A stretch of 64,000 nt of DNA from Paenibacillus sp. FSL R7-0273 (GCF_000758625.1 NZ_CP009283.1:1685501-1749500), one strand, 5' to 3'. Positions 21,284 to 29,982 are shown, counted from the first letter of the stretch. Translations and numbers: made by a program. Notes: generated from the sequence alone by a model not told the origin.

Positions 21284-22114
21284 CTAAGGCAGCATGCTAA
21301 CCTTCTGCGCGATCATTTTAGTCATGGCGTGCTTATGCGGAATGCCGGATGAATTGCAGTCGAAGACGACTTCTGTGCTATCCTTAATCAGCCAGTCATG
21401 ATAATGCGCGAGCAATTCGCCGGAGTGCCATTTGTAGGAGTTGGATTCTTTTTCGGGCGGAGGGGCAATGAACGGCTTATTAACAAACACATTAAGGACA
21501 TGCAGGCCGCCTTCATTGGTATAGTGCTTGTAATGATCAAAGATTTCTTTGCGGTAATCCGGTTTGATGTAGTTAAGCACGCCGCTTGAGAAGATGATGT
21601 CATAGTGAGCATTCAAACGGTAGTCCTGGATATCTGCTTTAAACACATTTACGTGTACACCGTTCTTTTCAGCTAGCCGCCTGGTCTTCTCGATACCCGC
21701 ATCTGAAATATCCAGGGCGCTCACCTCATACCCGTTCCGGGCCATGAAGACGGCGTCCTTTCCTTCCCCGCAGCCTAAATCCAGCACTTTCAAATGTCTG
21801 GTGGGAGGCATAAGCTGCAGCACCTGATAACATACCTTGTTGGGCTCAGTTCCCCAGTAATATTCCTGTGTTTTGTAAACATCCTCATAGATCGAAATCG
21901 GCCGGTCCTGCGATGCATAACCCAGCAGCTTATCGATGCTTACCTGTAAGGTTGCCGACAGCTGGGGCAGCAGCGAAATGTCCGGCATGGACTGGGCATT
22001 TTCCCATTTGGACACGGCCTGAAAAGACAGACCGAGAATTTGGGCAAGCTCCTCCTGTGTAAGTCCCTTTTCCTTGCGGTACAGGCTTATGTTTCTGGCT
22101 AATTTATCCTTCAT
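21284..22114 (-). CDS. XRE helix-turn-helix / SAM methyltransferase fusion
   Basis: 276 residues from the ATG complement at 22112-22114; the frame continues to a TTG at 22150, and the best ribosome site (AAGGAG) lies between them, so the start is not certain. Residues 1-65 are an XRE-type HTH (LARNISLYRKEKGLTQEEL, then SFQAVSKWENAQSMP). Residues about 85-230 form a class I methyltransferase with VLDLGCGEGKDAVFMARNG (SAM-binding) and FSSGVLNYI. The HTH would give self-regulation or DNA targeting of a small-molecule methyltransferase. The substrate is unknown. It converges on glf. Confidence 0.85.
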   Translation of the reverse strand: MKDKLARNISLYRKEKGLTQEELAQILGLSFQAVSKWENAQSMPDISLLPQLSATLQVSIDKLLGYASQDRPISIYEDVYKTQEYYWGTEPNKVCYQVLQLMPPTRHLKVLDLGCGEGKDAVFMARNGYEVSALDISDAGIEKTRRLAEKNGVHVNVFKADIQDYRLNAHYDIIFSSGVLNYIKPDYRKEIFDHYKHYTNEGGLHVLNVFVNKPFIAPPPEKESNSYKWHSGELLAHYHDWLIKDSTEVVFDCNSSGIPHKHAMTKMIAQKVSMLP

Positions 22115-22207
22115 GATTCCGTATCCACGCTCCTTTTCTGTGTAGTCCAATTTTATTGGAGATTTATGGAACGGACAATAACCTGTTGTTTGATTATTTC
22201 GGGTAGT

Positions 22208-22259
22208 TCAACTGATGGTTGAGTGCAGCCCGGATTGTTCAGATTGTGCTATCAGTTGA
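22208..22259. promoter_or_regulatory. nested inverted repeats in a divergent promoter region
   Basis: TCAACTGAT (22208-22216) is the exact reverse complement of ATCAGTTGA (22251-22259). The left arm also forms a tighter hairpin TCAAC-tgatg-GTTGA (22208-22222). The region lies between the XRE-methyltransferase gene and the DUF1349 gene, so it may hold operator half-sites for the XRE protein. Confidence 0.4.
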
Positions 22260-22355
22260 GAAGAATCGTTCTACACGAAACGGCAGCTTCAGTGATAAAA
22301 TTATTTACTGTAGTGTGAAAATTTACTAATCCTAAAAGAGCTGGAGGGAAGTTGA

Positions 22356-22961
22356 ATGGATCACAAGGATTTCAGCAGCTTTAATTGGCTTAACGAAAGC
22401 AGCATCCGGTATGAGAATGAAGAAGTGATATTATACGCTCCGAAGGATAGTGATTTCTTTTGCAACAATGGAACGGTATCTGAAGAAGGAATTACGCCGA
22501 GCTCGCTTACCAATGCCCCGTTTTTTTACACAGAGGTTTCCGGTGATTTTGTGATGCGGGTGAAGGTAAGCCATGATTTCCGGGATGTTTACGATTCTGC
22601 TTCGGTAATGGTCATGAAGGATCTTGGGGTATGGGCCAAGCTATGCTTTGAATTGACAGATTTCGATACCCATGCCGTTGTAAGTGTGGTGACGAATCCG
22701 TTATCAGACGACGCAAATGGCAGCAATATTGACGGGGATTCAGTATGGCTTCAGATTACCCGTGTCGGCCAGGGCTTTGCTTTTCATTATTCATTAGACG
22801 GTGACCAGTTCTACATGGTGAGATTCTTCAATTTACCGGTGGAGGAGACGGTGAAGGTGGGCTTCGTTCCGCAGGCTCCCACTGGCAGCGGCGGTGACAG
22901 AAGCTACTCTGGCTTCTCATTAGAAAAGAAAACGGTGAAGAATATTAGAGCAGGTGTGTAG
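22356..22961 (+). CDS. DUF1349-family protein (YesU-like)
   Basis: 201 residues, no signal peptide. The pattern FNWLNESSIRY, TNAPFFYTEVSGDFVMRVKV, YDSASVMV, WAKLCFELTD, VGFVPQAPTGSGG is that of DUF1349, a concanavalin-like beta-sandwich related to B. subtilis YesU, which lies in a rhamnogalacturonan locus. It may bind or process a sugar, but no catalytic function is established. GAGGGAAG precedes the ATG, and its own terminator follows, so it appears to be a single-gene unit. Confidence 0.85.
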   Translation: MDHKDFSSFNWLNESSIRYENEEVILYAPKDSDFFCNNGTVSEEGITPSSLTNAPFFYTEVSGDFVMRVKVSHDFRDVYDSASVMVMKDLGVWAKLCFELTDFDTHAVVSVVTNPLSDDANGSNIDGDSVWLQITRVGQGFAFHYSLDGDQFYMVRFFNLPVEETVKVGFVPQAPTGSGGDRSYSGFSLEKKTVKNIRAGV

Positions 22962-22975
22962 CTTTATCCGAAAAT

Positions 22976-23017
22976 AAAACCCGCTGGCGGCATCGAAAGG
23001 AGCCGGGCGGGTTTTTT
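22976..23017 (+). terminator. terminator after the DUF1349 gene
   Basis: AAAACCCGC (22976-22984) pairs with GCGGGTTTT (23007-23015), and the T-run extends to 23017. Confidence 0.85.
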
Positions 23018-23145
23018 CATGCTAATTATAAAAAGACCAGCCGTTAAAGGATTACGCAGGAAATCCCCCGCTTTACGTAGAATGAAAACGGTAGACAAAC
23101 AGCCAAGAGACAGCAGCAGAGGAAATTGCGGGAGGACCTATCAGC

Positions 23146-25827
23146 ATGCTCCCGGATAAAATGGAGGCTATTATGTTTCAGGTAACAGAAGCAACAGGAT
23201 GCCCTTTTGACAGAACCTATCTATTGAAGGAAGAACGCCGGTTCGATATCCGTGATTTCGGGGCGGGGACGGACCATTCACCTGTGGTGAATACCTCAGC
23301 AATTAATAATGCCATTCTGGCTGCATCGTTAGAAGGCGGAACTGTAGTTGTACCTGAAGGCAGCTTCAGAGTGTATACGATCCGTCTGCAGAGCGGCGTG
23401 AATCTGTACTTGTCCGCAGGCAGTGTCCTTTCCGCAGCCAGAACGGATATTACCCGGTCCTATGAGCTGCAGCTTGGAGAGGGCGGTAATTATGATGAGC
23501 CTGAGGTCAATCTGTATGTGGGCCTGCAGGATCACGGGCATACGTATTTTGCGAACAGTCTGATGTATGGAGCGGATATCCGTGATGTGATGATCTACGG
23601 TCCCGGTCTGCTGGATGGAAGCTCGCTGAATGATAAAGGGGAGCTGGAGCAGATCCTGATGGGTGGCGACCCGCATGAGCCAATCCGCCGTAACGGGCCG
23701 GGGCATCAGGGGGAATGGTTCGGGAACAAGGCGATTGCACTGGTGCGGTGCGAGAATATAGCCTTTTGCGACTTTTCGATTCTGGCCGGCGGCCATTTTG
23801 CGATTATTACGACTTGTGTGAAAAATATGTATGTGGAGCACATTCTGGTCGATACGAACCGCGATGCGTTTGATGTGGACTGCTGTGAGAATGTGACGAT
23901 TGTGCATTCTACTTTTAATTCCCTGACCGATGATGCCATTGTGTTAAAAGCCTCCTACGGAGGCGGAATATTCATGCCGCTGCGTAACGTGCTGATTGAA
24001 GACTGCATCGTCAGCGGCTATGACATAGGCTCCGTATATGCGAAAACGTATACACAGGATAAGCTGATCGCCACGGACCGCTGCGGCCCTACCGCCCGGG
24101 TCAAGCTGGGAACGGAGTCAACCTGCGGGTATGACCTTGTTACGGTGCGCCGTGTCCAGTTTAAAAGATCCAGAGGCTTTGCGCTCGAGGCTGTGGACGG
24201 GGCGGACCTGAGCAATATTATTTTTGAGGATTCGACTATGGAGGATGTAAGCAGCTCGCCGATATTCATTAAGGCAGGAGACCGCGGACGATTCCCTGTT
24301 ACGGGGAACAGCACCGGAGAGGACTTTATTCCGGCCGGGGATGCGGCACCTAATGTCAGACTGGATCAGAGTCACTGGGTGCTGCCGGCCAAGGAGCCAT
24401 ACCAGGTGTATCCGGCAAGGCGCTATCTTCCGTCTTATAATAGAACACATAACGTTTCTGCGGACGGCTCCTCCTATTTTAATATTGTAGACCCTGAGCA
24501 GCCTCTCCGGCTGAATCCGGCCAATGTCCATGAAGAGAATGGCAGATGGTATGCTGTCTGCTACGATGAGCTGACGAAGAAATATGTTCCGGATTACAGT
24601 AAAGAGCTGCAGGAAGGCGAGCTTCCGCTGTATGCCAATGCGAACGGCAGCGAGCATATTGCTTATGTTCACGACATTATCATCCGGAATATTACGGTCA
24701 AAAATGCCGATCCCCGCTATCCGATTGAGCTGATGGGCCTGATGGGCAGCCGGATTAAGAATGTGTCCATTACCAACGTCAAGGTGGAATACCGCGGCGG
24801 TCTGAGCCTGGAGCATGCGGTGGAGCAGCGCCAGCTGAACACGAACTGGGAATATGCCCAGTATGGCGGACAGAAGCGCAGTGTGCAGTCGCTGCCGTGG
24901 CTGGTGAACACCTTTTTCCTGAAAAATGAAGGACTGCTCCCCCGCGCAGAATGGAATCCGGAAGCCGGAACGTGGAAGGACGCGCCGTTTAATGTACCGG
25001 AGCTGCCGGAGGTTTATCCTGAGCCAAGCAACTGGGGGATTTTGCCGGCCTACGGGCTGTATGCACGACACGTGGACAATCTGTATCTGGACGGGATCGA
25101 GCTTCGCTTCCTGACAGAAGATACCCGGTATCCCATTGTGCTCGATGATGTTGTGCAGGGTTCGCTCCGGAATATCCGCGTTGACCGTGCCGACGGAGTT
25201 GAAGATGTTGTCCTGGTGAGTAACCGGTGCAAACGCCCGGCAGGACTGGAATATGTAACGGACTATCCTTATGAGCAGACCGCAGTAGAGGATGTAACCA
25301 TAGACAGTGAACTGTCTGTCAAAAGGGTGGCAGTCAATGCGCCTGCTCCGGGGACGCCGAAGGACCGGCTGTATCCGTATGAAACGGTAGCTATCCCGGA
25401 TAATGGCTATAGCCTCCCGGTTGAGACCGGAGCGTATCCTTTGCCGCAGACGGTATTCCGGCCGTTCTTCGCTTTTGTTGCAGAGCAGAGTATCCGGGCT
25501 GGTGAACAGCTGTCCTTCCCTGTTATAGCCAGACAGCCGGCATATGAGGTATCTGCTCATGAAACGGACGGCAGGATCTATAATGAAACCCGGTCCGATA
25601 AGGACCCTGGGGTACAGGGGATTGCGGAGCCGATGATTTTGACAGCAGGGAAATTACCGGAGGGGGCTTGCTTTGATACAGCCGCTTTTGTTCCGGGACA
25701 GGCCTGTACGTTCAGCTGGACGCCTGCTGCTGATGCGGTACGTAATGAGCCTTATATAATAGAATTCATTGCTGATGACGGGATTATTCCGGTTAAGCTG
25801 GAAGTCAGCATTAAGGTAACAGGATGA
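23146..25827 (+). CDS. GH28-like parallel beta-helix glycoside hydrolase
   Basis: 893 residues (or 884 if ATG 23173, behind GGAGG, is the true start; ATG 23146 also has GGGAGGA 10 bases upstream). No signal peptide. The N-terminal FDIRDFGAGTD and INNAILAASLEGGTVVVPEG match polygalacturonase-type proteins, and the helix continues with NRDAFDVDCCENVTI and LTDDAIVLK, corresponding to the GH28 NxD and DD catalytic region. The classical GHG and RIK motifs are not obvious, so this is a divergent member. The last ~120 residues form a separate Ig-like beta module. A role in cytoplasmic breakdown of imported galacturonan-type oligosaccharides is inferred. It overlaps the next gene by 4 bases. Confidence 0.8.
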   Translation: MLPDKMEAIMFQVTEATGCPFDRTYLLKEERRFDIRDFGAGTDHSPVVNTSAINNAILAASLEGGTVVVPEGSFRVYTIRLQSGVNLYLSAGSVLSAARTDITRSYELQLGEGGNYDEPEVNLYVGLQDHGHTYFANSLMYGADIRDVMIYGPGLLDGSSLNDKGELEQILMGGDPHEPIRRNGPGHQGEWFGNKAIALVRCENIAFCDFSILAGGHFAIITTCVKNMYVEHILVDTNRDAFDVDCCENVTIVHSTFNSLTDDAIVLKASYGGGIFMPLRNVLIEDCIVSGYDIGSVYAKTYTQDKLIATDRCGPTARVKLGTESTCGYDLVTVRRVQFKRSRGFALEAVDGADLSNIIFEDSTMEDVSSSPIFIKAGDRGRFPVTGNSTGEDFIPAGDAAPNVRLDQSHWVLPAKEPYQVYPARRYLPSYNRTHNVSADGSSYFNIVDPEQPLRLNPANVHEENGRWYAVCYDELTKKYVPDYSKELQEGELPLYANANGSEHIAYVHDIIIRNITVKNADPRYPIELMGLMGSRIKNVSITNVKVEYRGGLSLEHAVEQRQLNTNWEYAQYGGQKRSVQSLPWLVNTFFLKNEGLLPRAEWNPEAGTWKDAPFNVPELPEVYPEPSNWGILPAYGLYARHVDNLYLDGIELRFLTEDTRYPIVLDDVVQGSLRNIRVDRADGVEDVVLVSNRCKRPAGLEYVTDYPYEQTAVEDVTIDSELSVKRVAVNAPAPGTPKDRLYPYETVAIPDNGYSLPVETGAYPLPQTVFRPFFAFVAEQSIRAGEQLSFPVIARQPAYEVSAHETDGRIYNETRSDKDPGVQGIAEPMILTAGKLPEGACFDTAAFVPGQACTFSWTPAADAVRNEPYIIEFIADDGIIPVKLEVSIKVTG

Positions 25828-26495
25828 GCCGGATGATTGGGTATATTAAGGGACTAGATCCCAAACGGCTAATTATTATGATTATCGGCAATATATTTTT
25901 GGGGATGGGCATCAGTATTTTTAAGCTGTCCGGTATGGGGAATGATCCGTTTAGCGGCATGGTAATGGCCCTGGCAGACCTCAGCTTTATCAGCTATGCT
26001 AATTTTCTTATTTTACTAAACGTAGTGCTGTTCGTAGTTGAATGGATTACCGGAAGGAAGTTTATCGGAGCCGGGACGTTTGTTAATGCCATCTTTCTGG
26101 GGTATATCGCCACCTTCTTTTATGATATTTGGATCGGGGTGCTGGGTGAGCCCCAGCAGTTCTGGTATAAGGTGATCACAGTAGCAATCGGCGTGGTGGT
26201 CTGCAGCTTTGGAGTATCGCTGTATCAGTCCTCGGATGTGGGGGTAGCCCCGTATGATGCGCTGTCTCTAATTATGAAGATTAGAGCGCCAAGGATTTCG
26301 TATTTCTGGCACCGGATGTTTACCGACGCGCTTTGTGCGCTGATCTGCTTCCTGGCAGGCGGCATTGTCGGCCTTGGAACGCTGGTGTCCGCATTTGGCC
26401 TGGGACCGATTATTCATTTCTTTGATGTGCATTTTACGAACAAGCTGCTTGGCAAAAAGAGTACCAAAGCAAACGGCGGCCCCGTTTCGCTCTAG
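25824..26495 (+). CDS. YczE/YitT-type membrane protein
   Basis: 223 residues, coupled to the GH28-like gene by an ATGA overlap. Five or more hydrophobic helices, with the family patterns GNIFLGMGISIFKLSGMGND near the start and DVGVAPYDALSLI in the middle. The family's molecular function is unsettled; a transport role is often suggested. Its coupling to a glycoside hydrolase is unusual and could point to uptake or efflux of a related small molecule. Confidence 0.82.
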   Translation: MSRMIGYIKGLDPKRLIIMIIGNIFLGMGISIFKLSGMGNDPFSGMVMALADLSFISYANFLILLNVVLFVVEWITGRKFIGAGTFVNAIFLGYIATFFYDIWIGVLGEPQQFWYKVITVAIGVVVCSFGVSLYQSSDVGVAPYDALSLIMKIRAPRISYFWHRMFTDALCALICFLAGGIVGLGTLVSAFGLGPIIHFFDVHFTNKLLGKKSTKANGGPVSL

Positions 26496-26525
26496 AGGCT
26501 GCTGAACGGTAATTGTGCTGAACAA

Positions 26526-26580
26526 AAACAAGGTATCCCGGATTCCGCTGGCTGATGCGGAATGGGATACCTTGTTTAAT
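26526..26580. terminator. strong bidirectional terminator
   Basis: AAACAAGGTATCCC (26526-26539) pairs perfectly with GGGATACCTTGTTT (26564-26577), with an inner ATTCCGC/GCGGAAT stem. It ends the GH28/YczE unit and may insulate the repeat arrays beyond. Nothing else is visible between it and 26720. Confidence 0.8.
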
Positions 26581-26720
26581 GTGTGTGGTAAACCCCAATA
26601 CCCCTATACGCCGACTGAATTTGGTTAGCCCGTACCTGAGTAAAGGGGGGAATCCAGCCAACTGAGCTGAAAACGCCCTGTCCGGGTTAAAGCAAAGGAA
26701 AAAATCCCACCAACGCCGCG

Positions 26721-27262
26721 GAAAGTTGGCGGAATGTAAGAATGAGAGGCAAAAGTGCCTTTGAATCCGCCAAGAAGAAGCAGGCGGAATGAGCAGAAGA
26801 GAGGCAAAAGCGAAAGTGCCTTTGATTCCGTCCAAAAGTGGGCGGAATGAGCGAATGAAAGGCAAAAATGCCTCTGATTCCGCTAAAAGTAGGCGGAATG
26901 AGAAAATCAAAGGCAAAAGTGACTCTCATTCCACCAAAAGTGGGCGGAATGGACAAATAAAAGGCAAAAATGCCTTTGATTCCGCCGAAAGTGGGCAGAA
27001 TGAGAAAATCAAAGGCAAAAGTGCCTCTGATTCCGCCGAAAGTGGGCGGAATGAGAAAATCAAAGGCAAAAGTGCCTCTCATTCCGCCAAAAGTGGGCGG
27101 AATGGACAAATAAAAGGCAAAAATGCCTTTGATTCCGCCGAAAGTGGGCAGAATGAGAAAATCAAAGGCAAAAGTGCCTCTGAATCCGCCGAAAGTGGGC
27201 GGAGTGAGCGAATGAAGGGCAAAAGTGCCTCTGATTCCGCCGAAAGTAGGCGAAATGGACGA
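26721..27262. repeat. tandem 51-bp hairpin repeat array (family A)
   Basis: Eleven units begin with a GGCGGAAT-type block at 26728, 26783, 26841, 26892, 26943, 26994, 27045, 27096, 27147, 27198 and 27249. The last eight steps are exactly 51 bases. Each unit reads GAAAGTGGGCGGAATG, an A-rich spacer, AAAGGC-AAAA-GTGCCT, then an ATTCCGCC that pairs back to GGCGGAAT, so each can fold as a hairpin within a hairpin. A three-unit block (from 26941) is nearly duplicated 153 bases later. Frames stay open on both strands because 51 is divisible by three; there is no ribosome site, so I regard it as non-coding. Confidence 0.85.
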
Positions 27263-27488
27263 AATAAAGGGAAAAATCCCTCTAAATGGTCCGAAGTTGC
27301 CCCGCCGGACCGCGATAAAGGGAAAAATCCCTCTAAATGGTCCGAAGTTGCCCCGCCCGGGCCGCGATAAAGGGAAAAATCCCTCTAAATGGTCCGAAGT
27401 TGCCCCGCCCGGGCCGCGATAAAAGGAAAAATCCCTCTAAATGGTCCAAAGTTGCCCGCCCGGACCGCAATAGAGGGAAAAATCCCTG
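27263..27488. repeat. tandem ~52-bp hairpin repeat array (family B)
   Basis: Four units and a partial fifth follow directly on family A, starting near 27263, 27314, 27366, 27418 and 27469. Each has AAAGGG-AAAA-TCCCT as a hairpin core, then CTAAATGGTCCGAAGTTGCC and a GC-rich stretch with CGCCCGGGC. The layout (CCGAA..., spacer, AAAGG-AAAA-CCT core, CTnA) parallels family A although the bases differ, suggesting a common origin or constraint. Confidence 0.8.
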
Positions 27489-27492
27489 CTGC

Positions 27493-27696
27493 TTAGTCCC
27501 TGCGCTCCTCTTTGTCCTCATGATCCGGGGCAATCCCGGGAGCGGTTACCTCGTGGTCGTTACCCAGCACTGCGCCGACGATTTCGTCGAGCTTACCTGC
27601 TGCTCCTGTATCGCTATCCGCCTTGGAATCCGGCTCTGGGATCGGGTGTACACCCGGTTTGCGCCCGTCCAGCGGGGCTTCCTTGTTGTCCTTCAT
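27493..27696 (-). CDS. small acidic hydrophilic protein of unknown function
   Basis: 67 residues. The start ATG complement is at 27694-27696, and the minus strand has AAAGGAG eight bases before it, an excellent ribosome site. The product is rich in Asp, Glu, Lys, Pro and Gly with no hydrophobic stretch, so probably soluble and disordered. No family is recognised. It lies between two tandem repeat arrays, the only convincing gene in a 1.7-kb zone. Its strong ribosome site and non-repetitive sequence set it apart from the open frames inside the arrays. Confidence 0.6.
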   Translation of the reverse strand: MKDNKEAPLDGRKPGVHPIPEPDSKADSDTGAAGKLDEIVGAVLGNDHEVTAPGIAPDHEDKEERRD

Positions 27697-27782
27697 GGGA
27701 TAATCTCCTTTCTATGTGCAGACTCTAGCTTAGGATGTGTCGCCAAAAGCCGTTCTATGTAACGATAACCGCCAACGGACAT

Positions 27783-28141
27783 GGTGAACCACACTGCTGC
27801 TGTCCTTTGCCCAAACGCTCTCCGTCTGGTGAACCACACTGCTGCTGTCCTTTGCCCAAACGCTCTCCGTCTGGTGAACCACACTGCTGCTGTCCTTTGC
27901 CCAAACGCTCTCCGTCTGGTGAACCACACTGCTGCTGTCCTTTGCCCAAACGCTCTCCGTCTGGTGAACCACACTGCTGCTGTCCTTTGCCCAAACGCTC
28001 TCCGTCTGGTGAACCACACTGCTGCTGTCCTTTGCCCAAACGCTCTCTGCCTAGTGAACCACACTGCTGCTGTCCTTTGCCCAAACGCTCTCCGTCTGGT
28101 GAACCACACTGCTGCTGCCCTTTGCCCAAACGCCCGCTGCC
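27783..28141. repeat. tandem 45-bp repeat array, eight copies
   Basis: Units start at 27783, 27828, 27873, 27918, 27963, 28008, 28053 and 28098, exactly 45 bases apart, each reading GGTGAACCACACTGCTGCTG then TCCTTTGCCCAAACGCTCTC plus CGTCT. The first five are identical as read; the last three carry a few substitutions. There are no unique spacers, so it is not CRISPR. Frames are open on both strands because 45 is a multiple of three. No ribosome site was found for any of them. The rest of the 27697-28229 gap shows nothing. Confidence 0.88.
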
Positions 28142-28229
28142 ATTTGCTAATGTTGTGATAAATATTATAGACTGGTTTCTGTGAGCTTTTTTTGTAAAAG
28201 GTAAATTAATTCAGAAACGGGGAAGTTTG

Positions 28230-29102
28230 ATGAATGTAAGAAGACAACCGAAATCCAATAAGCTAAAGGTTTTTTCAAAGGCATTATTAGTAGCCATCGG
28301 GGCTATGATCGCTGCGTATGGTCTGGAAGCTGTGTTAATTCCCAATAATGTCTCTGACGGAGGCGTGACAGGTCTAAGTATCGTAGGCTCGCAATTATTC
28401 GGAGTTCCGCTGGGGCTGCTGATTGCGGTTATTAATATTCCTTTTGTGTGGCTCGGTTATAAGCAGATTGGTAAAAGCTTTGCCCTTTATTCCATTCTAG
28501 GTATAGCTTCCTTAGCGGTCGGCACCGTCCTTATGCATCACGTACCGACAATCATTCAGGGGGATACCCTGCTGGTTACAGTGGTCGGCGGGATTATCAT
28601 CGGTTTCGGGATGGGTCTTGCTTTGCGTAACGGCGGGGCGCTGGACGGGATTGATATGCTGGCTGTGCTGCTGTCGCGGAAGCTGCCTTTTGGTACGAGT
28701 GACCTGATCCTGTTCCTGAACACCTTTGTGTTCATTGTCGTGTCAACCGTGTTTGGTCTGCAGGGGGCGATCCTGTCGGCGCTAGCTTATTTCATTGCTT
28801 CAAAAGTTATACATATCGTAGAGGAAGGTCTGAGCGGCTCCAAAACGTTCAAAATCATCACCAACCAGCCTGAAGTCATGGTCGAAACCATCCGCGACCG
28901 GCTGGGCCGGGGAGCAACCTATACTGATGCATACGGCGGCTACTCCAACGAGCAGTTCAAAGAAATTACCTGTGTCATCAACCGTCTGGAAGAAAGCAAG
29001 ATTAAAGATATCATCCATGAAATTGACCCGGGTGCTTTTGTCGTAGTGTACGACGTGGCTGAGGTTAAGGGCGGTAACTTTAAAAAGAAAGACATTCACT
29101 AA
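28230..29102 (+). CDS. YitT-family membrane protein
   Basis: 290 residues from ATG 28230 (a TTG immediately before is also in frame), behind GGGGAAG. Five to six membrane helices (about 15-190) include AYGLEAVLIPNNVSDGGVTG, and a soluble C-terminal DUF2179 domain (about 205-285) carries TDAYGGYSNEQFKEITCVI. This is the standard YitT architecture in Bacillota; its function is unknown. Monocistronic, with a strong terminator after the stop. Confidence 0.88.
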   Translation: MNVRRQPKSNKLKVFSKALLVAIGAMIAAYGLEAVLIPNNVSDGGVTGLSIVGSQLFGVPLGLLIAVINIPFVWLGYKQIGKSFALYSILGIASLAVGTVLMHHVPTIIQGDTLLVTVVGGIIIGFGMGLALRNGGALDGIDMLAVLLSRKLPFGTSDLILFLNTFVFIVVSTVFGLQGAILSALAYFIASKVIHIVEEGLSGSKTFKIITNQPEVMVETIRDRLGRGATYTDAYGGYSNEQFKEITCVINRLEESKIKDIIHEIDPGAFVVVYDVAEVKGGNFKKKDIH

Positions 29103-29109
29103 TCACCCT

Positions 29110-29162
29110 ATGACGCGCCCTGCGGAAGGCTCACCTTTCTTCCCGGGCGCGTCATTTATTTA
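29110..29162 (+). terminator. terminator after the YitT gene
   Basis: ATGACGCGCCC (29110-29120) pairs perfectly with GGGCGCGTCAT (29145-29155), followed by TTATTT. Confidence 0.85.
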
Positions 29163-29214
29163 GAATAATGCTATAATCTGCATAATCACTTGAAACCGTA
29201 TCAGGAGGGTCCGC

Positions 29215-29982
29215 ATGGATATTGTTAATATTGCTTTGATTGGGGCCACGGGAAGATTTTCTGCAGACATTCTTAACGAGATAGAACATAGTAAAGGCTT
29301 CCTGCTCAGTAATGCCGTAACAAGAGAAGGGAATCAGCATGTTGGGCGCAGTGTTTCTCTGATCTCTGAGTATAAGAAAACAAATGTCGTGATTTCCGAT
29401 AACTTCAATAAGGTGAATGAAGCGGATGTCATCATCGATGTTACGATGAGAGATGCCTTTATGAATAGCAATTCCGGCCATTATAAAAAACTAAAAAAAC
29501 CGCTGGTGATTGCCACCACTGCATTCACAGATGAGGATTTGAACGACATTCAAGAGCTGAGTCATTCTTTTCCTATATTGATGGCGGCTAATTTCAGTGT
29601 GGACATATACATATTTATTGAGAAAATCAGAGAAATTGTGAAGCGGGGAGGTATTGTTAAGGCCGAGATTGTAGAAAAGCATCATAAATACAAGCTGGAT
29701 GCGCCGAGCGGAACAGCACTGAAAATTGACGAGATCATACGCGAAGCTGATGAAAAGACAGAGATTGAAATATCGAGCATAAGAGAAGGCGATATTATCG
29801 GAGAACATTATGTTACGCTCTATAATGCCTTAGGTGAAACCATTCAACTGTCACATCAATTGGAATCCCGCAGAGATTTGACTAAGGGTATTCTGATGGC
29901 GGCTGCATTCATTGCAACCCAGCCCAATGGACTCTATACAGTAGAGGATTTAATGACGAATGTGTTGAGTAACGGTAAATAA
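29215..29982 (+). CDS. dapB: dihydrodipicolinate reductase-like protein (DapB)
   Basis: 255 residues, cytoplasmic. DapB reduces dihydrodipicolinate in the lysine/diaminopimelate pathway. The N-terminal nucleotide-binding motif is IALIGATGRFSADI, a departure from the usual GxxGxMG. The C-terminal catalytic signature VEKHHKYKLDAPSGTALKI is well preserved. AGGAGG lies 9 bases before ATG 29215. No other lysine gene is adjacent, so this may be a second, divergent copy; whether it is the main enzyme of the cell cannot be told here. The gene ends only 4 bases before the -35 box of the next unit. Confidence 0.8.
   Translation: MDIVNIALIGATGRFSADILNEIEHSKGFLLSNAVTREGNQHVGRSVSLISEYKKTNVVISDNFNKVNEADVIIDVTMRDAFMNSNSGHYKKLKKPLVIATTAFTDEDLNDIQELSHSFPILMAANFSVDIYIFIEKIREIVKRGGIVKAEIVEKHHKYKLDAPSGTALKIDEIIREADEKTEIEISSIREGDIIGEHYVTLYNALGETIQLSHQLESRRDLTKGILMAAAFIATQPNGLYTVEDLMTNVLSNGK

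Noticed and set aside
24118..25560. 480-codon antisense open frame opposite the GH28-like gene
   Set aside because: No ribosome site or recognisable domain; a codon-bias shadow of a well supported gene.
27783..28141. Possible CRISPR array
   Set aside because: The units abut directly with no unique spacers, and no cas gene is present.
26789..28184. Long open frames on both strands within the repeat arrays
   Set aside because: They stay open because the 51- and 45-base periods are multiples of three; they lack ribosome sites and are low-complexity repeats.
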